Source of the DNA: an uncultured Oleispira sp.
GTDB lineage: Bacteria > Pseudomonadota > Gammaproteobacteria > Pseudomonadales > Oceanobacteraceae
Assembly (NCBI GenBank): GCA_913061415.1
Contig: CAJXUD010000008.1
Coordinates: forward strand, 62,001 to 126,000
DNA length: 64,000 nucleotides
Direction: 5' to 3'
The position numbers were made by a program, and so were the translations under genes. The notes under the pieces are model-generated. The model ran no database searches, was not told the origin of the DNA, and was given only the letters and a program-made list of their open reading frames with translations. Positions 46,495-55,688 of this stretch are shown here, piece after piece (positions within the stretch are counted from its first letter, which is position 1; every line of letters starts with the position of its first letter).

Positions 46495-48105
46495 ATGAGC
46501 CGTAAGCATACATTTGATGTCTTAATCATCGGCAGCGGTGCCGCTGGATTAACCTTAGGTTTATCACTGCCTGACCATTTAACCGCTGCTATCGTCAGTA
46601 AAGATAGCTTAGATGCCGGCTCAACTCGCTGGGCTCAAGGGGGCGTTGCTGCCGTTCTTGACGAAGAAGATACCGTCGAAGCCCATGTTAACGATACCCT
46701 TATCGCCGGCGCTGGCCTGTGTCACGAACCCAGTGTTCGCCATACCATCAAACACAGCACCGCCGCAATTCAATGGCTCATTGATCTCGGAGTTCCTTTT
46801 GATCAAGGAGAAAATGGAGAGAGCTTTCACCTAACCCGCGAGGGAGGTCATAGCGTTCGACGCATTATTCACGCGGCCGATGCAACGGGCGTAGCGATCT
46901 CTAATACCTTACAAAAAGCCGCCAAAGCAAAAAAGAACCTGCACTTATTAAGTGATTATATCGCCGTCGATCTGATCACCGGTGAAAAATTAGGGCAAAA
47001 AACCCAAGGCTGTTTTGGCGCCTACTTTTTAAATAAAGCCACCGGTGAAGTCGAAGTCATTACCGCCAGCTCGGTTGTCTTAGCCACCGGCGGTGCGAGT
47101 AAAGCCTACCTCTATACCAGCAACCCCGATGGTGCTTCAGGCGATGGCATTGCCATGGCATGGCGAGCGGGCTGTCGAGTTGCCAATATGGAGTTCAATC
47201 AATTCCATCCGACTTGTTTATACCATCCTCAAGCCAAATCTTTTTTAATAACAGAAGCGGTTCGCGGCGAAGGTGGTCACTTATTATTGCCTAACGGCAA
47301 GCGTTTCATGCATAAGTTTGATAAACGAGGCGAATTAGCCCCTCGTGATATCGTTGCCCGTGCGATTGACCATGAGATGAAACGCTTAGGGGCTGATTGC
47401 CTCTATCTCGATATCAGCCATAAAGATAAAGACTTTATCATTGCTCACTTCCCAAATATTTATGAGCGCTGTTTAGAACTGGGAATCGACATTACCAAAA
47501 ACCCTATTCCAGTTGTACCCGCGGCTCACTACACTTGCGGTGGCGTCGTCACCGATATGAATGGGCGCACCGATATTCCTGGTTTATACGCTATTGGAGA
47601 AACGGCCCATACGGGCTTACACGGGGCCAATCGATTAGCCAGCAACTCCCTATTAGAATGCTTAGTTTTTGCACGCCAAGCGGCGTCAGATATCGCGAAT
47701 AAAATTTCAGCGGGGGCAGATCTACCTGATATTCCTGCTTGGGATGACTCACAAGTCACTGACTCTGATGAGGCGGTAGTGATTGCACACAACTGGGATG
47801 AGCTGCGCCGTTTCATGTGGGATTACGTGGGTATTGTGCGCACAACTAAACGTTTAGTTCGAGCCAAACATCGAGTGACGTTACTGCGCGAAGAAATTCA
47901 AGAGTTCTACGGTAATTACCGCGTAGGAAATGACTTATTAGAATTACGCAACTTGGTTGATGTAGCTGACGTTATCATTCGTTCAGCATTACTGCGTAAA
48001 GAAAGTCGTGGCTTGCATTACTCATTGGATTATCCGGAAGCGTTGCCCAGAGCATTCGATACCGTATTGACGCCTAAGTACTTAAAGGAACTGGGTGAGC
48101 TTTAA
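46495..48105 (+). CDS. nadB: L-aspartate oxidase
   Basis: NadB oxidises aspartate to iminoaspartate, the first step of de novo NAD synthesis. The 536-residue flavoprotein (540 in E. coli) has the FAD motif [17 protein letters not shown] and [11 protein letters not shown]. The active-site region [24 protein letters not shown] is present, as is [25 protein letters not shown]. The helical C-terminal domain is complete. Divergent from rpoE, the conserved arrangement. Its last codons form the left arm of an intrinsic terminator. Confidence 0.98.
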   Translation: MSRKHTFDVLIIGSGAAGLTLGLSLPDHLTAAIVSKDSLDAGSTRWAQGGVAAVLDEEDTVEAHVNDTLIAGAGLCHEPSVRHTIKHSTAAIQWLIDLGVPFDQGENGESFHLTREGGHSVRRIIHAADATGVAISNTLQKAAKAKKNLHLLSDYIAVDLITGEKLGQKTQGCFGAYFLNKATGEVEVITASSVVLATGGASKAYLYTSNPDGASGDGIAMAWRAGCRVANMEFNQFHPTCLYHPQAKSFLITEAVRGEGGHLLLPNGKRFMHKFDKRGELAPRDIVARAIDHEMKRLGADCLYLDISHKDKDFIIAHFPNIYERCLELGIDITKNPIPVVPAAHYTCGGVVTDMNGRTDIPGLYAIGETAHTGLHGANRLASNSLLECLVFARQAASDIANKISAGADLPDIPAWDDSQVTDSDEAVVIAHNWDELRRFMWDYVGIVRTTKRLVRAKHRVTLLREEIQEFYGNYRVGNDLLELRNLVDVADVIIRSALLRKESRGLHYSLDYPEALPRAFDTVLTPKYLKELGEL

Positions 48106-48117
48106 GCTCACCTTTTT
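48094..48117 (+). terminator. Rho-independent terminator overlapping the nadB stop
   Basis: GGTGAGC (48094-48100) pairs with GCTCACC (48106-48112) around TTTAA, followed by TTTTT at 48113-48117. The left arm encodes the last residues of NadB and the loop contains the TAA stop (48103-48105), so a terminating ribosome would cover the hairpin. Confidence 0.85.
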
Positions 48118-48152
48118 ATTTTATCCTACCGACTCGTCATTTTTAAAAACGT

Positions 48153-48617
48153 TTATCGGCTGCGTAACATGCGTTTCAAACGCTGAAATTCTTTAGGGTC
48201 TTCTACGCTATCCCGAGCAATCAATACACTCTGTCCCCATTGCCAGGGCCAGAGGCTAAAATCAATCGAGACCCATTCAGCCCAAACGCGGCTATTAGCT
48301 GTCGGCTCAATGTAGACTTTGTCACCACCAGAGCGCCGCTGATACCACCAGCACAACTCACTCACATTGCCGCGACGATCGACTACACCCCCATCACAAC
48401 CCAATCGAATAATACTGCGCGAACTGGTTAATAATATCTTCAGCCGTAATTCCATTAGAATGCCAACGAACATAATTAAAAATAATAGCGCTTTATAAGA
48501 TTGGCTAAGCGGAATAAACACCAGTAACAGTGCGCAAGAAATAACAAAAAACAGACTAAGAGCAATTAAGCGCTTAGAGGGCTGTAGAAATATATCGAGG
48601 GGGTGATTCTCATCCAT
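48153..48617 (-). CDS. ygfX: YgfX (CptA)-family membrane protein
   Basis: The 154-residue protein has two adjacent transmembrane helices (about 17-36 and 40-57). A cytoplasmic domain follows, with the family pattern LxxDGxxVxRRGxxxELCWW and a Trp-rich stretch near WVSIDFSLWPWQWG. YgfX is encoded with sdhE in many gammaproteobacteria. Its E. coli member has been described as a membrane toxin or an effector on pigment production, with disputed function. Here it follows sdhE by 43 bp. Confidence 0.8.
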   Translation of the reverse strand: MDENHPLDIFLQPSKRLIALSLFFVISCALLLVFIPLSQSYKALLFLIMFVGILMELRLKILLTSSRSIIRLGCDGGVVDRRGNVSELCWWYQRRSGGDKVYIEPTANSRVWAEWVSIDFSLWPWQWGQSVLIARDSVEDPKEFQRLKRMLRSR

Positions 48618-48660
48618 GAGATACCTGCTTTAATACTCGTGTTTAATAATAGAGTTAATA

Positions 48661-48918
48661 TTAAAGGCTAATATTGCCAGCTTTCAAAATCTTATCGACC
48701 ATATAAGCATGATTAGGGTCTTCGGCTACACTTTGCTGCATAAACCAGCCAAATAAGTCAGGGTCTTCACAAGCAACAAGATCAACAAACTTTGCTTGAT
48801 CTTCTGGACTCAACGTCAAATACATATCACGACAATAAGGCAACAATAATACGTCAAGTTCTAGCATGCCACGGCGGCAATGCCACATTAAACGCTTATG
48901 CTCGAGATTCTCACTCAC
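48661..48918 (-). CDS. sdhE: succinate dehydrogenase flavinylation factor SdhE
   Basis: SdhE promotes covalent FAD attachment to SdhA and FrdA. The 85-residue protein has the conserved RRGMLELD (RGxxE motif, about residues 15-22), followed by LSPEDQAKFVDLVACEDPDLFGWF. Length and fold match the family. It precedes ygfX in a two-gene unit and is divergent from ygfZ, the conserved arrangement next to nadB. An alternative older name, CptB antitoxin, has weaker support. Confidence 0.93.
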   Translation of the reverse strand: MSENLEHKRLMWHCRRGMLELDVLLLPYCRDMYLTLSPEDQAKFVDLVACEDPDLFGWFMQQSVAEDPNHAYMVDKILKAGNISL

Positions 48919-49058
48919 ACCGACTTCTCCTAATATTGAATCGCCGTATTATACATAAGCCCAAGCACAAGACACAGGAGTGATTTATCGAGTAGAATGA
49001 AATTGATTGCGCCAAAGCAAGAATTCAGCCGTATTATCGCAATATTAGGACACATCCC

Positions 49059-50099
49059 ATGGTTTCACGCTCCGTACTTGAACAAACAGGTCAACTTGAT
49101 CAATGGGGAGATTATATCCCTCAGCCCCAGTCACAAGATCCAAGTACTGCCAACACGGCCCAACAGACGTGCTGGTTAAATCAATTCTCAGCCCTCAAAA
49201 TTAGTGGCCCAGATGCTGAGCGCTTCTTGCAAGGTCAGCTTACCTGCAATATGACCGACATCACCACCCGCTCGGTTTTTCATGGCGCCTGCTGTACCGC
49301 TAAAGGCCGCATTGTTGCTAATTTCAACATCAGCTTTGACGGTGAAAATTATTGGCTTATTCTGCCAACCTTAAGTGCTGAAGTTTTAGAAAAGCATCTG
49401 CAAAAATACAAAGTATTCTTCAAAACCACCCTCGAAAACTGCACTCAAAGTCATTTGATTTTGGGCCAATGGAATGAATCTGAAGCGGGCGCCGCCATTC
49501 ATACCAAGGAATACCATCAGCTATCCCTTAGCAATAACCGCAGTTTCCTCATCGTGAGCGACCTAAGTGAACTTGAATATACACTCAGCCCATCGATTAA
49601 CTGGCGCTTAGCCGATATTAATGAGGGGATTTATTATGTTGAAGGCGCTCAAATAGAACAATGGATTCCACAACATATTAGCTGGCACAACGTAAATGGC
49701 ATTAGCTTTAATAAAGGCTGCTACACAGGGCAAGAAATCATTGCTCGCTTACAGTATTTAGGCAAAGCTAAAAAAGCACTTCAACACTATCAAGGGGCTA
49801 TTAATAGCAAGACAATCGACGGTATTTCAGAAAGCACTAATCTAACCTCTGAAGGATTAATATCTGCACAGCAATTATTTGACGAAGGGGGCAAAAACAA
49901 AGCAGAAGTACTGATTATTCGCAATCATAATTCATTAGAGTCCGCAACGGCCTCTACAGAATTTGGTAGTGAAAGCATCATTGATATTCTAGTCGTCGGC
50001 CAGGGTGAAAATCCGCCGAAAATACTCTATTTAACAGAAACTAATGAATTTCCTCTCACATTGCAAAACCTGCCCTATACTGACTTAAAGGAAGTATAA
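49059..50099 (+). CDS. ygfZ: YgfZ/GcvT-like folate-binding Fe-S protein
   Basis: YgfZ is a folate-binding protein needed for activity of some Fe-S enzymes such as MiaB. The 346-residue protein has the GcvT-like fold (FSALKISGPDAERFLQGQLTCNMTDI). The family signature with the essential Cys is NKGCYTGQEIIARLQYLGKAKK. The ATG at 49059 has AGGA eight bases upstream. Located opposite sdhE. Two HDOD genes follow at 17 and 4 bp in the same direction, so they may share a transcript. Confidence 0.93.
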   Translation: MVSRSVLEQTGQLDQWGDYIPQPQSQDPSTANTAQQTCWLNQFSALKISGPDAERFLQGQLTCNMTDITTRSVFHGACCTAKGRIVANFNISFDGENYWLILPTLSAEVLEKHLQKYKVFFKTTLENCTQSHLILGQWNESEAGAAIHTKEYHQLSLSNNRSFLIVSDLSELEYTLSPSINWRLADINEGIYYVEGAQIEQWIPQHISWHNVNGISFNKGCYTGQEIIARLQYLGKAKKALQHYQGAINSKTIDGISESTNLTSEGLISAQQLFDEGGKNKAEVLIIRNHNSLESATASTEFGSESIIDILVVGQGENPPKILYLTETNEFPLTLQNLPYTDLKEV

Positions 50100-50116
50100 A
50101 AGGCTAAAATAATACG

Positions 50117-50959
50117 ATGGCTAACCCACTCGTTCAGCAAGTAAAACAAGAGATCATTCAAGCAATCGAAAGTGATGATTTGGTTCTGCCAACATTACCC
50201 GAGATTGCGCTTCAAGTACGTGAAGTTGCCGAAAATGTTACCTCCAGCGTTTCTGACCTAACCCGTGTATTAGGCAGAGACGCTGCGCTTAGTGCACGTA
50301 TGATCAAAGTTGCTAATAGCCCGCTTATTCGCGGCAGCGCACTCATATCAGATCTCAATACTGCAGTATCTCGCCTAGGTATCGACCTTACTAGCAACCT
50401 AGCGATGGGACTTGCGATGGAACAAATGTTTCAAGCAACCAGCGATGTCGTGGATACGCACATGCGCGCTTGCTGGTCTTCAAGTGTAGAAATTGCCGCC
50501 AGTAGCCAAGTACTCGCCCGACACTTCACCAACCTTCAACCCGACCAAGCACTGCTTGCAGGCCTTCTTCATCAAATCGGAAAATTGCCGATTCTGGCCT
50601 TTGCTGAAAATAATGAATCGTTATTAAACGATACGTTTGCGCTTAATAAAGTCATTACTGCCTTGCACACATCACTTGGAAGTTACATTTTGAAGAAGTG
50701 GGACTTTCCAGAAGCGATGATTGCCGTTCCCAAAAACTACCTAGTCTTCGACCGTCAAGTAAACACTGTTGATTACGCTGATATTGTACAAGTTGCCACA
50801 CTGCAAAGTTATGCAGGAACAGATCATCCGTATACCAAACTTGATTGGACAAACATTTCTTCATTTGATCGCCTAGGGCTTGATCCAACCACCTTAATCG
50901 CTGAGATGGAAGGTATCAATGAAGAAGTATTAGAAACTCAAGGCGCCCTAGGAGGCTGA
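50117..50959 (+). CDS. HDOD-domain protein 1
   Basis: HDOD domains resemble HD phosphohydrolases but lack the metal-binding residues and serve in signalling. The 280-residue protein is essentially one HDOD domain. Visible blocks are LPTLPEIALQVREVAE, LGRDAALSARMIKVANSPL, LNTAVSRLGIDLTSNLAMGL and LLAGLLHQIGKLPILAF. At the position of the HD catalytic pair it reads HQ, consistent with no hydrolase activity. It starts 17 bp after ygfZ and is followed 4 bp later by a paralogue, implying tandem duplication. Confidence 0.88.
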   Translation: MANPLVQQVKQEIIQAIESDDLVLPTLPEIALQVREVAENVTSSVSDLTRVLGRDAALSARMIKVANSPLIRGSALISDLNTAVSRLGIDLTSNLAMGLAMEQMFQATSDVVDTHMRACWSSSVEIAASSQVLARHFTNLQPDQALLAGLLHQIGKLPILAFAENNESLLNDTFALNKVITALHTSLGSYILKKWDFPEAMIAVPKNYLVFDRQVNTVDYADIVQVATLQSYAGTDHPYTKLDWTNISSFDRLGLDPTTLIAEMEGINEEVLETQGALGG

Positions 50960-50963
50960 TATA

Positions 50964-51770
50964 ATGAGGTCTCTTGCCGCTGCTATAATGAATGCCATTG
51001 AAAATGACAATCTGGCTCTCCCCACCCTGCCAGAAATTGCTTTGCGTATTCGTCAATGCGAAAACGATCCGAACCTGGATGTAATAACCCTCACCCGAAT
51101 CATTGAACATGATGCTGCGACCACCGCTCACTTATTAAGAATTGCGAATAGCCCTCTTGTCAGGCGCGAAGTAAAGGTCGCAGATCTAAGTAAGGCCATC
51201 AGCTTGCTTGGCTTAAATTACTGCGCTCGCCTTGCCATCAGTTTATCAACCCGACAACTTTTCAATAGTAAGAATCCGTCGTCAGAAGTCAAAATGCGAG
51301 AAATTTGGCAGAACAGTTTAGACCTTGCCTGCCACTGTTATGTATTAGCAGACAAAGCACACCTAGTACCAGAAGAAGCCTTTTTAGCCGGACTTTTACA
51401 TAAAATAGGGGCTTTACCGATTATCAACATGGCCGATAAAGAAGATCGATATTCATTAGAAGAATTAAACAGCACCATCGATAAAATACACCCTATGCTA
51501 GGCGAGAACATTTTAACGCACTGGCAATTCCCTCGCGCCATCGCCGACATCCCTCAGAATTACGAAGACCATGGACGCCATACCAGTCGTGTAGATTTAT
51601 GCGACCTAGTGACTATTGCCAATAATAAAATGCGTAATGAAGATGAACGACTTCCTTGGAGCGATATATCTGCCATTGAAAGGATAGGCTGGCATAGCAG
51701 CACTGTCGATGAGGAGTTTTATCAGATGACGACTAGAATTGAACTGGCTCATGACATATTCAACAGTTAA
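50964..51770 (+). CDS. HDOD-domain protein 2 (paralogue)
   Basis: The 268-residue protein repeats the layout of its neighbour: LPTLPEIALRIRQCEN, IIEHDAATTAHLLRIANSPL, LSKAISLLGLNYCARLAISL and AFLAGLLHKIGALPI. No HD metal pair is present. GGAGG is eight bases upstream of the ATG. The two proteins align end to end with conserved blocks but have diverged widely, so the duplication is old or both were kept for different partners. Convergent with the hydrolase at 51845. Confidence 0.88.
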   Translation: MRSLAAAIMNAIENDNLALPTLPEIALRIRQCENDPNLDVITLTRIIEHDAATTAHLLRIANSPLVRREVKVADLSKAISLLGLNYCARLAISLSTRQLFNSKNPSSEVKMREIWQNSLDLACHCYVLADKAHLVPEEAFLAGLLHKIGALPIINMADKEDRYSLEELNSTIDKIHPMLGENILTHWQFPRAIADIPQNYEDHGRHTSRVDLCDLVTIANNKMRNEDERLPWSDISAIERIGWHSSTVDEEFYQMTTRIELAHDIFNS

Positions 51771-51824
51771 ACAGCGTTAATGCGCTGTCGTTAAGATAGC
51801 TACAGCGCATGTGCTATTTCACTT

Positions 51825-51860
51825 AACTATAATTGATCAAAAAACTATAATTGATCAAAA
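51825..51860 (-). repeat. perfect 18-bp direct repeat at the 3' end of the 3-hydroxyisobutyryl-CoA hydrolase-like gene
   Basis: AACTATAATTGATCAAAA occurs twice in tandem at 51825-51842 and 51843-51860. The right-hand copy includes the last codons and TAG stop (51845-51847) of the leftward gene. The other copy lies just downstream, so the gene end, stop included, has been duplicated. Confidence 0.9.
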
Positions 51861-53074
51861 GGATGCTCATCCACAGACCATAACGGCGTCAGCAAGCCTT
51901 CTATCCAGTCTTCCGGAACATCAGCCACAGAGCCATGCTGCCAGTTAGGCTTAAAATCCTTATCGACAACCATCGCACGAATGCCTTCAGAGAAATCTGG
52001 ATGGCGGACAGACTGCATAGCAAGAATCAACTCCCATTTTACGACTTCTTTTAGCGTCATATTTTTACCAAGCTGCAGCTGGCGCATAATGAGATACGCC
52101 GTTGCCGGACAACCTGAATTAAAGTTATCCCGGCCTTGGTTAAACCAAACATTATCACTGTCAATCTTATTGATTCTTTCAGCAACCCACTTCAAAGCCT
52201 GCTTGTTATCAGCAAAAGGCGTGAAAGCCTGATCAGGCATTCCAGAAAATAGCTGTTTGATCTGCTCTTCATTCCCCTCAAGCATACTCTCAGGAAAAGA
52301 AGACCTTGACTGCTCTGCATCAGACTGCTGCTCAAATTGTGTTAATAGCTGTCGTACATATTGATTATTCATTGCCTTATTATTTTGCCAAGGCTGATGA
52401 CGCAGCTGGTCGATCAAATGATCCAACTTATTATTGGCGACGCAGTAATTAATTAACCCCGCTTTTTTACAATCTATCGCATTCATCTGACTGCCTGTTA
52501 GCGCCATCCAATGCCCAAGCGGAAAAGGTAATCGACTTAAATAATAGCTGCCTGCAACATCAGGAAATAAACCAATTCTAATTTCTGGCCAAGCCAACTT
52601 TAATGTTTCCGTACCAACTCGATGACTGGCGCCAATAAATAAACCCAAGCCACCGCCCATAACAAAGCCATGCCCCCACGCAATCAAAGGTTTACCAAAG
52701 CGATGTACGCGATAATTTTTACTGTACTCACCAGTAAAGAAAGCATCGGCATATTTTAAATGCTCATCTCCTTCTACTTGCATGCTGTTATAAAGCTGTC
52801 GTATATCACCACCTGCAGAAAAAGCCTTATCACCGGCGCCATGCATAATCATTGCTACAATGCCATCATCCGCTTGCCAACGCGCCAAAACATCATCAAT
52901 AAGATTAACCATATTCAGGTCAACAGCGTTCATAGTTTTAGCAGAGTTCAGCGTCATTACGCCAATGCGATGAAGACCGTCATGACTGAGTATTTCTTCT
53001 GCTAAAACCGTAACGTCATCACCTTTAGGAGGAGCAACAGATTCAGTTTTTTTGCTAACCGGCTTTTTAGACAT
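51845..53074 (-). CDS. 3-hydroxyisobutyryl-CoA hydrolase-like enoyl-CoA hydratase family protein
   Basis: The 409-residue protein belongs to the long (ECH_2) branch of the crotonase fold. It shows LNSAKTMNAVDLNMV, the oxyanion-hole block AFSAGGDIRQLYN, and GHGFVMGGGLGLF. The stretch PEIRIGLFPDVAGSYYL has Glu and Asp at the positions that are catalytic in human HIBCH. The late HPDFSEGIRAMVVDKDFKPNW is typical of HIBCH-like proteins. It probably acts in valine catabolism, but acyl-CoA specificity cannot be read from sequence. The N-terminal 25 residues are basic and low complexity. It stands alone without other valine-pathway genes. Confidence 0.85.
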   Translation of the reverse strand: MSKKPVSKKTESVAPPKGDDVTVLAEEILSHDGLHRIGVMTLNSAKTMNAVDLNMVNLIDDVLARWQADDGIVAMIMHGAGDKAFSAGGDIRQLYNSMQVEGDEHLKYADAFFTGEYSKNYRVHRFGKPLIAWGHGFVMGGGLGLFIGASHRVGTETLKLAWPEIRIGLFPDVAGSYYLSRLPFPLGHWMALTGSQMNAIDCKKAGLINYCVANNKLDHLIDQLRHQPWQNNKAMNNQYVRQLLTQFEQQSDAEQSRSSFPESMLEGNEEQIKQLFSGMPDQAFTPFADNKQALKWVAERINKIDSDNVWFNQGRDNFNSGCPATAYLIMRQLQLGKNMTLKEVVKWELILAMQSVRHPDFSEGIRAMVVDKDFKPNWQHGSVADVPEDWIEGLLTPLWSVDEHPFDQL

Positions 53075-53102
53075 GGTAGACTCTTATTATCCAAAATAGA
53101 TT

Positions 53103-53132
53103 TTCAAAACAGACATTCAAAACAGATGTCTG
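53103..53132. repeat. 13-bp direct repeat with overlapping 7-bp hairpin upstream of the hydrolase gene
   Basis: TTCAAAACAGACA (53103-53115) is followed by TTCAAAACAGATG (53116-53128). CAGACAT (53110-53116) pairs perfectly with 53126-53132. It lies in the 97 bp divergent spacer, a place where operators are expected. Confidence 0.5.
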
Positions 53133-53171
53133 AAATTTTTATTTATCATAATACAACTTAGGAAAAAAAAA

Positions 53172-53915
53172 TTGCAGCTGATATTAACCTTTATCATCCT
53201 AAGTGTGATCACATTAGTCGCCATATTATTAATTGTACTTAACAAAAATAGCCGCAGTGCTAAACTTCAGCAAATAGCACAAACCCATAATTGGCATTAC
53301 CAAGAATTCATCGACTTTGATGATTCAATAAAAAACGCTAACTTTGGCTTACTTAATTACAGCCAAAACGCAATTTTTAGACATTTTATTCAGGCAGATA
53401 GTGAGTACCAGAATCTGTCCTTTAAGACGTTTGATTGCCGAGCCATTGAACCGTCTGGCATTCACAATAGTACGCTCATCTTGTTCGATCTAAAAATCCC
53501 CGCTGATTTCAAGAAGCTTCACCTCACTATCAGCCAGCCTCAGCAAGATACAGATGCCTTCTCTGATTCTAGCCACCAGCAAATCATTAAACGTCAGTAT
53601 CAATCTCAAAAACTCAGTAAATTAGCCCCCCATCAAATACCGGTTGAATTAGGGTTAAACGATGAAAGGCTCTCTAAAACCGTCCTATATGCCAATCAAC
53701 CTGGGCAAGCACATCAGCTCTTAATGTACATTTGTTCTACTAATAAAAGTTCAATGTCGCTAAATCACTGGCTTTTGGCGCATCCGCACCTTCACATTGA
53801 GTTGAGCAGTGGCATGCTACTCGCCTATAAAAAAAATCAGTTAATTGATGAAGATTCGCTGGTATCTGCCGTCGATATTGTCGCTGAGTTAGCAGGGATT
53901 TTAAGCTGCACTTAA
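53172..53915 (+). CDS. hypothetical membrane-anchored protein
   Basis: The 247-residue protein starts with one strongly hydrophobic helix (about residues 2-23). A polar domain without Cys-rich or catalytic motifs that I recognise follows. A recognisable feature is the repeated Gln/His/Ser-rich middle (about 115-145). The start is TTG, with AGGA eight bases upstream. It is probably inner-membrane anchored; the orientation of the soluble part is unclear. It lies 50 bp before a lipoprotein hydrolase in the same direction, so a functional link is possible. No function assigned. Confidence 0.7.
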   Translation: MQLILTFIILSVITLVAILLIVLNKNSRSAKLQQIAQTHNWHYQEFIDFDDSIKNANFGLLNYSQNAIFRHFIQADSEYQNLSFKTFDCRAIEPSGIHNSTLILFDLKIPADFKKLHLTISQPQQDTDAFSDSSHQQIIKRQYQSQKLSKLAPHQIPVELGLNDERLSKTVLYANQPGQAHQLLMYICSTNKSSMSLNHWLLAHPHLHIELSSGMLLAYKKNQLIDEDSLVSAVDIVAELAGILSCT

Positions 53916-53965
53916 ATCAATACCATAATAACAATATATTTTGAAAATCTTGAAGTGAGAAAAGC

Positions 53966-54967
53966 ATGAAAAATAAAATACATTCTACACAGCGCTTTAG
54001 TTTTAGGGCATTGGCCAGCGGTGCACTCATCTCCTCCACCTTACTGTTTGGTGGCTGTACACATAACCAGCAAGATTACCTACTCACCGAAGTCGTCTCT
54101 ATTGGACGTAATAGCGCCGATCTTGAAGTTAAAACCGCACCCGCTGGTGACGTTAACCTTACTTATATGGAACGCCAAAGCACCCAGAAAGAAAATGCGG
54201 AAAGTATTATTTTAGTACACGGTTTTTCTGCGAATAAAGACAACTGGATCCTTTTTACTAAAGCCCTAGATAAAAAATACCACGTAATCGCAGTTGACCT
54301 TGCAGGTCACGGTGATTCAGAACAACTATTAACAACAGATTATGGCTTGGTTAAACAAGCTGAGCGCTTAGATGCCTTTTTAACGGGTTTAGGTGTAAAT
54401 TCTTTCCACATCGCAGGTAATTCTATGGGCGGGGCAATCAGCGCAATCTATAGTTTGAATCACCCTGAAAAAATTAAGAGCTTGACCCTAATTGATGCTG
54501 CGGGTGTAGATGGCGACACTACCAGTGAATACTTCAAGTCATTAGTTGAAGGCGAAAATCCATTAATTGCGACCGATGAAGAAAGCTTTGAATACCGCAT
54601 GGATATCACCATGTCTCAACCGCCATTTTTGCCTTGGCCGTTAAGACCTGCTCTACTGCGCAAAACACTTGCTCGTGAAGAGATCAATAAAAAGATTTTT
54701 GCCGACATGATTGCAACAAAAGAAGATCTGGGTCTGAATAGTTTTAAGCAAAAGATTGAACTGACGATGGCAAAAAATCCATTACCGACCATGATTATGT
54801 GGGGCAAGGAAGATCGTATTCTTGACGTATCAGCGGCAGAAGCCTTTAAAAAATTGATTCCTCATGCAACGGTTCATATTTTCGCAGAAGTCGGACACCT
54901 ACCGATGGTAGAAATTCCTGAAGAGAGTGCAGAGGTCTATCAACAGTTCTTATCAACTGTTGAATAA
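53966..54967 (+). CDS. alpha/beta-hydrolase lipoprotein
   Basis: The 333-residue protein has a long signal peptide ending in the lipobox LFGGC (Cys31). A standard alpha/beta-hydrolase domain follows. It has HGFSANKDNW (oxyanion loop, about 85-94), DLAGHGDS, the nucleophile elbow GNSMGG with Ser153, a late acid in WGKEDRILD and His in VGHLPM. The catalytic triad is therefore complete. It most resembles esterases or lipases of the meta-cleavage hydrolase type anchored in the envelope. Substrate unknown. GAGAAAAGC lies just before the ATG. Confidence 0.85.
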   Translation: MKNKIHSTQRFSFRALASGALISSTLLFGGCTHNQQDYLLTEVVSIGRNSADLEVKTAPAGDVNLTYMERQSTQKENAESIILVHGFSANKDNWILFTKALDKKYHVIAVDLAGHGDSEQLLTTDYGLVKQAERLDAFLTGLGVNSFHIAGNSMGGAISAIYSLNHPEKIKSLTLIDAAGVDGDTTSEYFKSLVEGENPLIATDEESFEYRMDITMSQPPFLPWPLRPALLRKTLAREEINKKIFADMIATKEDLGLNSFKQKIELTMAKNPLPTMIMWGKEDRILDVSAAEAFKKLIPHATVHIFAEVGHLPMVEIPEESAEVYQQFLSTVE

Positions 54968-55038
54968 ATACTTAAATAAATAGCCCATAAGAAAGTAGCT
55001 AGCTGCCGTAAATAACGAGTAGATAAAACGCTGCTGCA

Positions 55039-55080
55039 TTAAACCGACAGGATAGAAACATCACTACCCTGTTGGTTTAA
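55039..55080. terminator. 13-bp hairpin between two convergent genes
   Basis: 55039-55051 pairs with 55068-55080 with a single G/T position, around a 16-nt loop. A bidirectional terminator between the lipoprotein hydrolase and the YciA-like gene is likely, though T-tracts are short. Confidence 0.5.
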
Positions 55081-55113
55081 TTTAGGATTCCTTTTGACTA
55101 AAAACCTCAGTTA

Positions 55114-55530
55114 TTAGTCACCAATAAATTCTTTAGGCAAAATCGCAGTCGGTTTTTTATCGTCGTCGATTGCCACAAAAGTAAAATACCCAGTAATTGC
55201 TTTTTCCTGCCCGTCTAGATACATACTTTCGACTAAGACATTCACTTCCACCTTTAAACTGGTACGCCCTACTTCAATAACCTCAGCCGTTAGCTCGACC
55301 AAGGTTCCTGCAGGAACGGAATGCTTGAAATCAATTTTATCACTGCTCACAGTAACAATTTTCTGTCGAGAAAAACGAGTCGCAGCAATAAAAGAAACCT
55401 CATCCATCCACTGTAATGCCGTGCCACCAAAAAGCGTATCGTGATGATTTGTTGTTTGTGGAAATACCGCTTTCGATATCGTTGTTCTTGAAACGCGCTT
55501 ACGTTGTTCAATAATTTCTTCTTTGGTCAT
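55114..55530 (-). CDS. acyl-CoA thioesterase, YciA/BFIT-like hotdog family
   Basis: The 138-residue hotdog-fold protein has FPQTTNHHDTLFGGTALQWMDE, in which the Asn/Asp and GG positions form the acyl-CoA thioesterase active site. DFKHSVPAGTLVELTAEVIEVGRTS follows. Such enzymes hydrolyse acyl-CoA to free acid and CoA in the cytoplasm; chain-length preference is not visible. The ribosome-binding site GGGG is six bases before the ATG. A second hotdog thioesterase of a different subfamily lies about 320 bp away on the other strand. Confidence 0.85.
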   Translation of the reverse strand: MTKEEIIEQRKRVSRTTISKAVFPQTTNHHDTLFGGTALQWMDEVSFIAATRFSRQKIVTVSSDKIDFKHSVPAGTLVELTAEVIEVGRTSLKVEVNVLVESMYLDGQEKAITGYFTFVAIDDDKKPTAILPKEFIGD

Positions 55531-55606
55531 GTAGATCCCCGGTATAAAAATAGTTTGTCAATGAATACTGCTTTATCACAATGCTATAGTAGCGCCTTTT
55601 GAACCA

Positions 55607-55642
55607 TTCACGGTAATATTCACAGTAATATTCAAAGTAATG
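55607..55642. repeat. 12-bp tandem repeat, three units
   Basis: TTCACGGTAATA, TTCACAGTAATA and TTCAAAGTAATG at 55607-55618, 55619-55630 and 55631-55642. Lies in the leader or promoter zone of the thioesterase at 55530. Confidence 0.85.
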
Positions 55643-55688
55643 TGCAGGGAAAATACACAAAGCACCAGTGAAATAATTTCACCTAAAC

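Noticed and set aside
48997-49179. 60-residue ORF overlapping the ygfZ start
   Set aside because: It overlaps ygfZ out of frame and shows no recognisable motif; the ygfZ frame is strongly supported.
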